Shown: piece by piece, positions 56,665-64,000 of the stretch
How the letters are laid out: every line of letters starts with the position of its first letter
Numbering within the stretch: the stretch's first letter is position 1
NCBI GenBank assembly: GCA_035702665.1
Contig: DASSQD010000047.1
Coordinates: 1 to 64,000, forward strand
Direction: 5' to 3'
Source of the DNA: VBDM01 sp035702665
GTDB lineage: Bacteria > Pseudomonadota > Gammaproteobacteria > Burkholderiales > SG8-39
Length of the DNA stretch: 64,000 nucleotides
Program-made: the position numbers and the translations under genes
Notes under the pieces: generated by a model
Database searches by the model: none
The model's input: the letters and a program-made list of their open reading frames with translations, nothing else
What the model was told of the DNA's origin: nothing

Positions 56665-59280
56665 ATGAAAAAAGGCCGGACCTTCGGGCCCGTCGAGGTC
56701 GATCACCGGAAATCCCTGTCGCTGCTGCGTGCGACCCTCGAGTCCACGGCCGACGGGGTGCTGGTCGTCGACAACCTCGGCAAGATCACCACCTTCAACC
56801 AGCAGTTCGCCGAGATGTGGCGCATTCCCGCGCAGGTCCTGTCTTCCGGAAACGACGGGGACGCCCTCGAGCACGTGCTCGACCAGCTCAAGGACCCCGA
56901 GCAGTTCCGCAAGAAGGTCGGCGAGCTCTACGCCCATCCCGGCCAGGAGAGCTTCGACACCATCGAGTTCAAGGACGGCCGAATTTTCGAGCGCTACTCC
57001 AGGCCGCAGCTCGTCGAGGGGCAGACGATCGGAAGAGTGTGGAGCTTCCGCGACGTCACCGAGCACCGACGCGCGCTCGAGCAGCTGCGCGAGAGCGAGG
57101 AGCGCTTCCGCCTCATCGCGGAGAACGTCGGCGACCTGGTCGCCCTGGTCGACACGCGCGGGCGCCGCATCTACAACAGCCCTTCGTACCGCACCCTGTT
57201 CGAGCACGACGAGATCAAGCCCGACACCGACTCCTTCAGGGAGATCCATCCGGGCGACCGCGAGCGCGTGAAGGCCGTCTTCCAGGATACGGTCAAGACC
57301 GGGATCGGGCGGCGCATCGAATTCCGCTTCCAGCTGAAGGACGGCAGCACCCGCCACGTCGAGTCGGAGGGCCGCGTCATCCGCGACAGCCGCGGCAAGG
57401 TGACGAAAGTGGTCGTGGTCGAGCGCGACATCTCCGAGCGCAAGCGCGCCGAGCAGCGCGAGAAGATGGAGCACGCGGTGACGCGCGTGCTCGCCGAATC
57501 GGAGACCTTGTCCGAGGCCATTCCCAGGATCGTCCAGACCATTTGCGAGACGCTCAGCTGGGACTGCGGGGCGCGCTGGAGCATGGACGAACGCAGGAAG
57601 ATGATCACCTGCGTCGAGGCCTGGAGCGTTCCCGGCAGGGCGGTGACCCAATTCATTTCCGAGGTCCGCAAGCTCACCTTCCAGCCCAGCAAGAAGGGGC
57701 TGGTCAGGCAGGTCTGGGTGAGCGGCACGCCGCACTGGATCCCGGACGTGAGCCGCGAGGAGGGTTTCGAGCGCGCCCAGCTGGCCGCCAAGGCGGGCCT
57801 GCACGGCGCGTTCGCCTTCCCCATCCTCGCCGGAAACGTGACGCTCGCGGTGCTCGAGTTCTTCTCGAGCGAGATCCGCAGCCCGGACCCGTCGCTGCTG
57901 CAGATGGTGCGCGTGATCGGCAGCCAGATCGGCCAGTTCATGGCGCGCAAGCAGGCCGAGGAGAACCTGCTGTATGTCGCGACCCACGACACGCTCACGG
58001 GACTGCCGAACCGCTACATGTTCAACCAGCGCTTCGCGCACGCTCTGCAGAATGCGCAGCGCTACAAGAAGAGCATGGCGCTCCTGTTCCTCGACCTCGA
58101 CCGCTTCAAATTCATCAACGACACTCTGGGCCACCCCTACGGCGACCGCCTGCTGCAGGAGGTCGCGGGACGGCTGCGCCTGTGCCTGCGCGAGAGCGAC
58201 ACCATCGCGCGCTTCGGCGGCGACGAGTTCGTCGCGCTGATCGAGGACTTCGCCGCGCCAGGCGACGTCGTGAGCGTCGCGCAGAAGATCCTGCACGCGC
58301 TGCGCTGGCCGTTCATGCTCGAGGGCGAGACCAGCCACATGAGCGCGAGCATCGGCATCAGCCTCTTCCCGAACGACGGCGAGGATCTGGCGAGCCTGCT
58401 CAAGAACGCCGACATCGCGATCTACCGCGCCAAGGAGCAGGGCAAGAACAACTACCTCTTCTACTCGGAGGAGATGAACCACCACCTGTCGGCGCGGATC
58501 GCCAAGGAGACGCGCCTCCAGGGCGCGCTCGAGCGGAACGAGTTCATCCTGCACTACGAGCCCAAGGTGGAGATCAACACGGGCCGGATCACCGGTATGG
58601 AGGCTCTCATACGCTGGCAGCACCCCGAGCTCGGGCTGCTGCCGCCGGTCGAGTTCATCGGGCACGCCGAGCACTCCGGTCTCATCGTGCCGATCGGCGC
58701 CTGGGTGCTGAGGACGGCATGCGCGCACAACCAGACGCTCCAGGGCCGGGCACCCTCGCCTCTCACCGTTTCGGTCAACCTGTCGGCGCGCCAGTTCGAG
58801 GACAAGCACCTGTTGCGCGAGATCGAGCGCGCGCTGGCCGAGAGCGCGCTCAAGCCCAACTGCCTGGAGCTCGAGCTCACCGAGAGCATGGTGATGCGCG
58901 ACATCCAGACCTCGAAGAAGATCCTCGACGGCATCAAGTCGATGGGGATACGCCTCGCGATCGACGATTTCGGAACGGGCTACTCGTCGCTCGTCTCGAT
59001 CAAGCGCTTCCCGTTCGATTGCATCAAAATCGACCGCTCGTTCATCAAGGATATCCCGCAGGACCCGGACGACGTCGCGATCACGCAGGCCATCATCGCC
59101 ATGGCGCACAGCCTGAGGCTCAAGGTGATCGCCGAAGGCGTGGAAACCCAGGAGCAGCTCGATTTCCTGACCGAGCACGGCTGCCACGAGTTCCAGGGGT
59201 ATTTCTTCCGCAGGCCGCAACCGGCGGAGGATTTTTCGAAGCTGCTGCGCGACAACGCCGCGGCGGCCGCCGCCGGCTGA
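56665..59280 (+). CDS. PAS-PAS-GAF-GGDEF-EAL cyclic di-GMP signalling protein
   Basis: 871 aa, no membrane segment. PAS 1 at about 17-135, PAS 2 at about 140-268 (RFRLIAENVGDLVALVDTRG), a GAF-like domain at about 280-430, GGDEF at about 437-600 with an intact RFGGDEF and I-site RESD five residues before GGDEF, and EAL at about 612-862 with EALIRWQHP, ELTESMVM, IDDFGTGYSS and KIDRSFI intact. Both cyclase and phosphodiesterase sites look active, so the net direction depends on the sensor domains. GAGAGGGGGC ribosome site. Monocistronic. Confidence 0.94.
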   Translation: MKKGRTFGPVEVDHRKSLSLLRATLESTADGVLVVDNLGKITTFNQQFAEMWRIPAQVLSSGNDGDALEHVLDQLKDPEQFRKKVGELYAHPGQESFDTIEFKDGRIFERYSRPQLVEGQTIGRVWSFRDVTEHRRALEQLRESEERFRLIAENVGDLVALVDTRGRRIYNSPSYRTLFEHDEIKPDTDSFREIHPGDRERVKAVFQDTVKTGIGRRIEFRFQLKDGSTRHVESEGRVIRDSRGKVTKVVVVERDISERKRAEQREKMEHAVTRVLAESETLSEAIPRIVQTICETLSWDCGARWSMDERRKMITCVEAWSVPGRAVTQFISEVRKLTFQPSKKGLVRQVWVSGTPHWIPDVSREEGFERAQLAAKAGLHGAFAFPILAGNVTLAVLEFFSSEIRSPDPSLLQMVRVIGSQIGQFMARKQAEENLLYVATHDTLTGLPNRYMFNQRFAHALQNAQRYKKSMALLFLDLDRFKFINDTLGHPYGDRLLQEVAGRLRLCLRESDTIARFGGDEFVALIEDFAAPGDVVSVAQKILHALRWPFMLEGETSHMSASIGISLFPNDGEDLASLLKNADIAIYRAKEQGKNNYLFYSEEMNHHLSARIAKETRLQGALERNEFILHYEPKVEINTGRITGMEALIRWQHPELGLLPPVEFIGHAEHSGLIVPIGAWVLRTACAHNQTLQGRAPSPLTVSVNLSARQFEDKHLLREIERALAESALKPNCLELELTESMVMRDIQTSKKILDGIKSMGIRLAIDDFGTGYSSLVSIKRFPFDCIKIDRSFIKDIPQDPDDVAITQAIIAMAHSLRLKVIAEGVETQEQLDFLTEHGCHEFQGYFFRRPQPAEDFSKLLRDNAAAAAAG

Positions 59281-59284
59281 ACCT

Positions 59285-60235
59285 CTACTCCGGCTTGATC
59301 CCCGCGCCTACGAGTATCTTTCCGTACTTGGCGTAGTCGCGCCTCAGCAGCGCGGCGAACGCTTCGGGCGTCCCGCCGGTGATCTCGAGGCCGCCGTCGG
59401 CGAAGCGCTTGCGCACATCGGGCTGCTCGAGTACCCACTGGATATCCCGATTCAGCTTCTGCACGATGTCGCCGGGGGTCGCAGCGGGAACCATGACGCC
59501 GTGCCAGGTCACCAACTCGAAGTCGGGGATCGTCTCGGACAGCGTCGGCAGGTCGCCCAAGGGGCCCGAACCGCGCTTCGCGCTCGTGGTCGCGATCGCG
59601 CGCACGCGCCCCGCCCTCACCGGCCCTTGCGAGGTATTCACCAGATCGAACATCAGGTTGACCTCGCCCCCCATCACGGCGTTGAGCGCCGGCGCGTTGC
59701 CCTTGTACTGCACCATGATCATGTCGGCGCCGGCGTAGGATCGCAGCATCTCGCAGCCGACCTGCGGCAGTGCGCCGGAGGCGGCGCAGCTGACGCTGCC
59801 GGGCTTGGCGCGCGCCTGCGCGATCACCTCGGCCGCCGTGCTTGCGGAAAACGCGGGATTCGACAGCAGCACCATCCACGCGCTGTCGAGGTGGATCACC
59901 GGCGCGAGCTCCTTGAACGGATCGATGCTCGCCTTGAGGAAGTAGGGATTGGTGACGATCGCCGGGACGACGAACAACACGGTATAGCCGTCGGCCGGCG
60001 ACTTGGCCGCGGCCTCGTGCCCGACGTTGCCTCCCGCGCCGCCGCGGTTCTCTACGATCCCCGGTTGCCCGACGCGCTCGGCGAGCTTGCTCGACACGAT
60101 GCGCGTCACCACGTCGGCCGGCCCTCCCGGCGGAAACGGCACGATCCAGCGGATCGGCTTCGACGGCCAGTCGGTCTGCGCCTGCGCGACAGACGCGAAC
60201 ATCGCACAGGACACTGCCAGGATTGTCGCCTTCAT
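59285..60235 (-). CDS. Bug/TctC-family periplasmic receptor 5
   Basis: 316 aa, start MKATILAVSCAM (60235). The signal ends ASVAQAQTD. WPSKPIRWIVPFPPGGPAD, IVENRGGAGGNVG, the DGYTVL motif and KYGKILVGAGIKPE mark the family. The central pocket region has extra cysteines (SVSCAASGALPQVGCEML) not seen in the other copies. It is alone, convergent with the GGDEF-EAL gene with 4 bp between the stops. Confidence 0.93.
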   Translation of the reverse strand: MKATILAVSCAMFASVAQAQTDWPSKPIRWIVPFPPGGPADVVTRIVSSKLAERVGQPGIVENRGGAGGNVGHEAAAKSPADGYTVLFVVPAIVTNPYFLKASIDPFKELAPVIHLDSAWMVLLSNPAFSASTAAEVIAQARAKPGSVSCAASGALPQVGCEMLRSYAGADMIMVQYKGNAPALNAVMGGEVNLMFDLVNTSQGPVRAGRVRAIATTSAKRGSGPLGDLPTLSETIPDFELVTWHGVMVPAATPGDIVQKLNRDIQWVLEQPDVRKRFADGGLEITGGTPEAFAALLRRDYAKYGKILVGAGIKPE

Positions 60236-60287
60236 CGCCCCTCCGCGCTCGATCACGGAGGTATTGTAGCCGGGCGGCAACTCGCGC

Positions 60288-60839
60288 CTACTGCGATGGC
60301 GATGGCGGCGGGGGCGGCGGAGACCCGCCGGGCGGAGGCGGCGGCGCGTAGGAAGGAGAACGAGGCGGAGGTGGCGGTGGCATGTAGCTCGGGCGGGGCG
60401 GAGAAGCGAGCCGCCCTGACACCGGTACCCTGTGGCCCTTCGCGTACATGCATTGCACGTACGCGTTGTCGTAGCGCCGCTGAAGCGCGTAGGCCGAGCT
60501 CTCTCCGGTGCCCGATCCCACGGCGAAGCCGGTGAGAAGGCCAAATCCGGCTCCGATCGCGGCGCCGCCTCCGCCGCCGAATGCCGCGCCTAGGCCGGCA
60601 CCCACGGCGGTGCCGAACGCGGCGCCTTTCGCGGCGCCCGACCTCGCGACCTCCGAGGGCTCGACGCCGCCGATGTGGTCGTTGGCGAAATTGCGGCAGA
60701 ACCAGTCGTCGTCGCGGAACTGCTCGGCGGTCTTCGTCGTTCCCGGAAGTGCCATCACGCTGGGTCCGGGGGGAATGTTGACGCACGCCCCGACCAGGAG
60801 CGCCGCGCCCAACACCGCCGAGGCACGGAGAAGCTTCAT
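60288..60839 (-). CDS. Glycine-zipper lipoprotein with proline-rich tail
   Basis: 183 aa, start MKLLRASAVLG (60839), lipobox LLVGACVN. A Cys-containing segment (DDDWFCRNFANDHIGG) is followed by a glycine zipper (about 70-110: GAAKGAAFGTAVGAGLGAAFGGGGGAA), then YDNAYVQCMYAKGHRVP, a motif common in small outer-membrane lipoproteins. The last 40 residues are poly-Pro/Ser/Tyr low complexity, probably surface-exposed or wall-spanning. It is 13 bp behind the next small secreted-protein gene. Confidence 0.82.
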   Translation of the reverse strand: MKLLRASAVLGAALLVGACVNIPPGPSVMALPGTTKTAEQFRDDDWFCRNFANDHIGGVEPSEVARSGAAKGAAFGTAVGAGLGAAFGGGGGAAIGAGFGLLTGFAVGSGTGESSAYALQRRYDNAYVQCMYAKGHRVPVSGRLASPPRPSYMPPPPPPRSPSYAPPPPPGGSPPPPPPSPSQ

Positions 60840-60852
60840 CCGGACCGGACGA

Positions 60853-61254
60853 TCAGCCGCCCGGCGCCGTTTCGGGCGATGATTGCGGCCTCGCGTGCGG
60901 CGCCGCGGGTGGAGCCGCCCGAGGCGTCGCGTGCGGCGCAACCCGAAGCCACCCCGCCGGACACTCCTTGACGTACGGATAGTAGGTCTTGGACGCCTCG
61001 CAGTAGTACCAGTAGGCGGGCGCGCTCTGCGCGGGCGCGCTGCCCTGCTCGACATAGGTCGTCGGCGTGGGCGGCGAAACCACGACCGGATACGGCGGAT
61101 AGTAGTAGTAAGGCGGGTAGTACCAGGGATAGAAAGGAGCGCCCACGAACACGCCGAATCTCACTTGCGCGTGGCCCCAGGCGAGCGCGGGCGCGCTCGC
61201 CGCCGCGCCCAGAAGAACGGCAACCAACGTCAAGACCGCTTTCAGCCGGTTCAT
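60853..61254 (-). CDS. Small secreted Tyr/Pro-rich protein
   Basis: 133 aa, start MNRLKAVLTL (61254) with a GAGAGGAC site; the signal ends APALAW. A Tyr/Pro-rich stretch (FYPWYYPPYYYYPPYP) and a C-terminal CEASKTYYPYVKECPAGWLRV block, a pattern seen in many short periplasmic proteins of this group, where two Cys may form a disulfide. The tail is Ala/Pro-rich. It is probably cotranscribed with the lipoprotein gene downstream. No function known. Confidence 0.8.
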   Translation of the reverse strand: MNRLKAVLTLVAVLLGAAASAPALAWGHAQVRFGVFVGAPFYPWYYPPYYYYPPYPVVVSPPTPTTYVEQGSAPAQSAPAYWYYCEASKTYYPYVKECPAGWLRVAPHATPRAAPPAAPHARPQSSPETAPGG

Positions 61255-61342
61255 GATCGTCCTCTCCGTTTCATTCGACCGCCATCGTAGCAAAGGCGTT
61301 TCGATGCCGGAGTAACGATTTGTCACAAATTGTGACCGCGAA

Positions 61343-62293
61343 TCAGTCGATCTTCGCTCCCGAGCGCTTCACGACCTCGGCCCATTTCGCCGAGTCCCGG
61401 CGTATGGTCTCGGCGAATTCCTCCGGCGTGCCGCCCGCGGGCTCGTCGCCGATCTGCGCGAAGCGCGCGAGAAACGCCGGGCTCGCGATCGCCTGGTTGA
61501 TCGCGGCGTTGAGCTTGAGCAGCACCGGCCTGGGCAAGCCGGCCGGGCCGATCACTCCGGTCCACGTCGCCGCTTCGTAGCCCGGCACGCCCGCCTCGGC
61601 GATGGTCGGCAGGTCGGGAAATCCCGCAGAGCGCTTCGCGCCGCTCACCGCGAGCGCCTTGATCTTGCCCGAGCGCGCGTACGGCGAGATCGAGTTGAGG
61701 CTCTCGAACATCAGCTGCACGTGCCCCGCGATCAGGTCGTTGATCGCCATCGCTCCGCCCTTGTACGGAACGTGAACGATGTCGGTCCCCGTCATGTACT
61801 TGAACAGCTCGCCGCCGACGTGCCCCGGCGAGCCGTTGCTCGAGGAGGCGTTCATCAGCTTGCCCGGATTCTTCTTCGCGTACGCGATCAGCTCCTTCAC
61901 CGAATTCACCGGCAGCGAGGGCGACACCGCGAGCAGCAGGTGCCCCTTCGCGACCAGGGCGATCGGCTGCAGGTCGCGCTCGATGTCGTAGGGGAGCTTC
62001 GCCACCATGTGGCGCGTGATCGCCATCGCGCCGATCGGCCCCATGCCGATGGTGTATCCGTCGGGCGCCGATTTCGCGACGAGATCGATGCCGATGGTGA
62101 GCGCGCCTCCCGGGCGATCCTCGACGACCACCGGCTGGCCGAGCGGCGCGGTCATCTCCGCGGCGAGCAGCCGCGCGACGGTGTCGGTGGCGCTCCCGGC
62201 CGCCTGCGGAACGATCAACCGGACGGGCCGCTCCGGATATTGCGCGACCGCAGTGCACGCAGACGCGGCAAGAAGCGCAAGGAAACTTCTCAT
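61343..62293 (-). CDS. Bug/TctC-family periplasmic receptor 6
   Basis: 316 aa, start MRSFLALLAAS (62293) overlapping the stop of receptor 7 by ATGA. The signal ends CTAVAQ. YPERPVRLIVPQAAGSATD replaces the usual PFPPGG. VVVEDRPGGALTIG and KWAEVVKRSGAKID complete it. Last gene of a tandem trio of receptors on the minus strand. Confidence 0.93.
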   Translation of the reverse strand: MRSFLALLAASACTAVAQYPERPVRLIVPQAAGSATDTVARLLAAEMTAPLGQPVVVEDRPGGALTIGIDLVAKSAPDGYTIGMGPIGAMAITRHMVAKLPYDIERDLQPIALVAKGHLLLAVSPSLPVNSVKELIAYAKKNPGKLMNASSSNGSPGHVGGELFKYMTGTDIVHVPYKGGAMAINDLIAGHVQLMFESLNSISPYARSGKIKALAVSGAKRSAGFPDLPTIAEAGVPGYEAATWTGVIGPAGLPRPVLLKLNAAINQAIASPAFLARFAQIGDEPAGGTPEEFAETIRRDSAKWAEVVKRSGAKID

Positions 62294-63270
62294 TCCGGCT
62301 TGATGCCGGCTGCAGCCGCGACCCTGGCCCATTTTCCCCCCTCCGATTTAATGAAAGCGGCGAACTCCTCGGGACTGCTGCCGACGGCTTCCGCGCCGTC
62401 GGCCGCGAGGCGCTTGCCCACGTCGGGGTCGCGCAGCGCGCGCACGATGGCGCCGTGGAGCCGCGCGACGATCTCGCGCGGCGTCCCCGCGGGCGCGAGC
62501 ACGCCGTACCACTGCGTCGAGTCGTAGCCCCGGACGCCGGCCTCGGCGACGGTGGGAACGTCGGGCAGGGCCTCGCTGCGCTTCGCGCTCGTCACCGCGA
62601 GCGCGCGCAGCTTGCCCGACTTGATGTGCGGCAGCGCCGTCAGCACGTTCGGCGCCATCACCAGCACCTGACCGGCGAGCAGGTCCACCACCCCCGGCGC
62701 CGTGCCCTTGTACGGGATGTGGACCATGTCGATGCCCGCCATGCTCTTCAGCAGCTCGATCGACATCTGCGGCGAGGTGCCGATCCCCGCGGAGGCGAAG
62801 TTGAGCTTGCCGGGATGCGCCTTCGCGTACGCGACCAGCTCGGCGACCGACTTCACCGGCAGCGAGGGATGAACCACCAGCACGTTGGGCAGCGTCGCCG
62901 CCTGGGTGATCGGGGCGAAGTCGCGCACCGGATCGTAGGGCACCTGCCTGTACATCACCGGATTGATCGCGAGCGTGCTCGCGGCCATCAGGATGGTGTA
63001 GCCGTCGGCCGGCGATTTCGCAGCGAGCTCGATGCCGATCATCTGGCCGGCGCCCGGCCGGTTGTCGACGACGAACTGCTGGCCGAGGCTTTCGGCGAGC
63101 TTGAGCGAGATCGCGCGCGCGATGATGTCGGTCCCGCCGCCGGCGGCCGAAGGCACGATGAAGCGCACCGGGTGCGACGGGTACTGTCCAGAAGCCGCAC
63201 TGGCGAGCGCCCAGAGCGCGAGCGCCGCTACGGCAGCTCGAGCTTTCTCGCCGTGACTACCTTTTGCCAT
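62290..63270 (-). CDS. Bug/TctC-family periplasmic receptor 7
   Basis: 326 aa. Start MAKGSHGEKARAAV (63270) gives a basic n-region and a signal ending ASAASGQ. It overlaps the upstream receptor gene by 43 bp, so a later start is possible but would shorten the signal. YPSHPVRFIVPSAAGGGTD, VVDNRPGAGQMIG and KWARVAAAAGIKPE are the family marks. Middle member of the receptor trio. Confidence 0.9.
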   Translation of the reverse strand: MAKGSHGEKARAAVAALALWALASAASGQYPSHPVRFIVPSAAGGGTDIIARAISLKLAESLGQQFVVDNRPGAGQMIGIELAAKSPADGYTILMAASTLAINPVMYRQVPYDPVRDFAPITQAATLPNVLVVHPSLPVKSVAELVAYAKAHPGKLNFASAGIGTSPQMSIELLKSMAGIDMVHIPYKGTAPGVVDLLAGQVLVMAPNVLTALPHIKSGKLRALAVTSAKRSEALPDVPTVAEAGVRGYDSTQWYGVLAPAGTPREIVARLHGAIVRALRDPDVGKRLAADGAEAVGSSPEEFAAFIKSEGGKWARVAAAAGIKPE

Positions 63271-64000
63271 TTCTCGATCTCCGCAGACACGCGCTGTCGC
63301 ATCTCCTCGGGATTGCTCGCGCTCGGCGTGCCGCCCCACTCCGCGAATTTCTGCCCGATGTCCGGAAGCGCGAGCACCCGCCGCACCTCGCGGTTGAGCC
63401 GCTCGACCACGGGCCCCGGCAATCCCGCCGGTCCGGCGAGGCCGAGGAAGGAGCTTGCCTCGTAGCCCGGAACGCTGTCGGCGACCGTCGGCACGGCGGG
63501 CAGCGCGGGCGAGCGCGCGAGCGAGCTGACCGCGAGCGGCCTGAACTTGCCCGCCTGGATCTGCGGATAGGAATTCGTGAGCGCGTCGATCAGCAGCTCC
63601 ATGCGCCCGGAGAGAACCTCGGTCAGCGGCTCGGAGCCGCCCCGGAACGGCACGTGCTGCATGTCGATTCCCGCCATCGAGACGAACATCTCGCCGGCGA
63701 GGTGATAGAGCGTTCCCATGCCCGGCGAAGGATAGTTGACCTTGCCCGGGTTGTTCTTCACGTAGGCGATGAATTCGTCGAGGCTGCGGAAGCGGGAGTC
63801 CGAGCGCACCGAGAATACGAGCGGATAGGTGACGATGGTCGAGATGAACGAGAAGTCGCGCAGCGGATCGTACGGAAGCTTCTTCATCGTCGCCGCCTGC
63901 GTGACGAACGCGCCGCTCACGACGAGCAGCGTGTAGCCGTCGGGGGCAGACTTGGCGACGAACTCGTTGGCGATGATCGAGCCGGCGCCGGTGCGGTTCT
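63228..64000 (-). CDS. Bug/TctC-family periplasmic receptor 8, N-terminus beyond the window
   Basis: The C-terminal 256 codons or so are visible, beginning NRTGAGSIIANEFVAKSAPDGYTLLV at the right edge. SLDEFIAYVKNNPGKVNYPSPGMGTLYHLAGEMF and the C-terminal KWQKVVTARKLELP are typical. The signal peptide and first domain lie to the right of 64000. First visible gene of the three-receptor minus-strand unit. Confidence 0.9.
   Translation of the reverse strand, partial: NRTGAGSIIANEFVAKSAPDGYTLLVVSGAFVTQAATMKKLPYDPLRDFSFISTIVTYPLVFSVRSDSRFRSLDEFIAYVKNNPGKVNYPSPGMGTLYHLAGEMFVSMAGIDMQHVPFRGGSEPLTEVLSGRMELLIDALTNSYPQIQAGKFRPLAVSSLARSPALPAVPTVADSVPGYEASSFLGLAGPAGLPGPVVERLNREVRRVLALPDIGQKFAEWGGTPSASNPEEMRQRVSAEIEKWQKVVTARKLELP

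Noticed and set aside
56506..59220. 904-codon minus-strand frame opposite the GGDEF-EAL gene
   Set aside because: High-GC antisense shadow; the plus-strand protein has intact PAS, GGDEF and EAL motifs throughout.

Overview
This 64 kb window is high-GC, densely packed proteobacterial chromosome. I read it as a betaproteobacterium, probably Burkholderiales-like. The reasons are eight solitary Bug/TctC-type periplasmic receptors, a beta-type trimeric porin ending in Phe, a TfpX/TfpZ pilin accessory protein, and many short operons joined by 4-nt ATGA/GTGA overlaps. I see no rRNA, tRNA, CRISPR array, IS element or prophage, and no gap longer than 300 bp without a gene. This assignment is an inference from gene content; no database search was run.

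Layout. 0-4.3 kb: a two-partner secretion pair on the minus strand, TpsB transporter then a large TpsA exoprotein running off the left edge and carrying an identical 132-bp internal repeat. 4.4-9.5 kb: an amidohydrolase coupled to an orphan molybdenum hydroxylase large subunit, with a divergent Bug receptor. 9.5-16.7 kb: an MlaF-like ATPase with a thiolase, MsrB, an MHYT protein, an ACT+V4R fusion, a glycine-zipper protein, and SrkA kinase with an MFS carrier. 16.7-22.6 kb: a pilin accessory protein, lipoproteins, two Bug receptors and a secreted MetX-like hydrolase. 22.5-28.6 kb: a possible 27-aa ORF with a perfect Shine-Dalgarno, a PspC pair, a MASE2-GGDEF cyclase, a DedA-rhodanese fusion, a double VOC dioxygenase, a parallel beta-helix protein and a PEBP lipoprotein. 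28.7-32.3 kb: a second amidohydrolase, CbpA/CbpM chaperone genes and a universal stress protein behind a consensus FNR box.

32.4-39.6 kb is a tightly coupled plus-strand operon of unknown purpose: D-2-hydroxyacid dehydrogenase, M24-fold protein, Bug receptor, HExxH lipoprotein, cupin, CocE-type hydrolase, then two small paralogous lipoproteins in a visibly lower-GC patch. Several of its enzymes lack canonical active-site residues, and it is my best candidate for an undescribed catabolic system.

39.7-55.6 kb looks like a quinate/shikimate (or related cyclohexane-carboxylate) utilisation cluster. A minus-strand operon (acylating aldehyde dehydrogenase, ThDP enzyme, isomerase-fold dehydratase, shikimate/quinate dehydrogenase) lies divergent from an IclR regulator. 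Downstream of the regulator are a porin, a TRAP transporter with two DctP receptors, type II dehydroquinase, and a 3-dehydroshikimate dehydratase split into separate HPPD-like and isomerase-like genes. Together these would import the substrate, oxidise it to 3-dehydroquinate, dehydrate it to 3-dehydroshikimate and form protocatechuate.

55.6-64 kb: an extradiol dioxygenase-like VOC protein, a PAS-PAS-GAF-GGDEF-EAL protein, small envelope proteins and four Bug receptors, the last three in tandem and cut by the right edge. No tctA/tctB membrane partners are present for any Bug protein.
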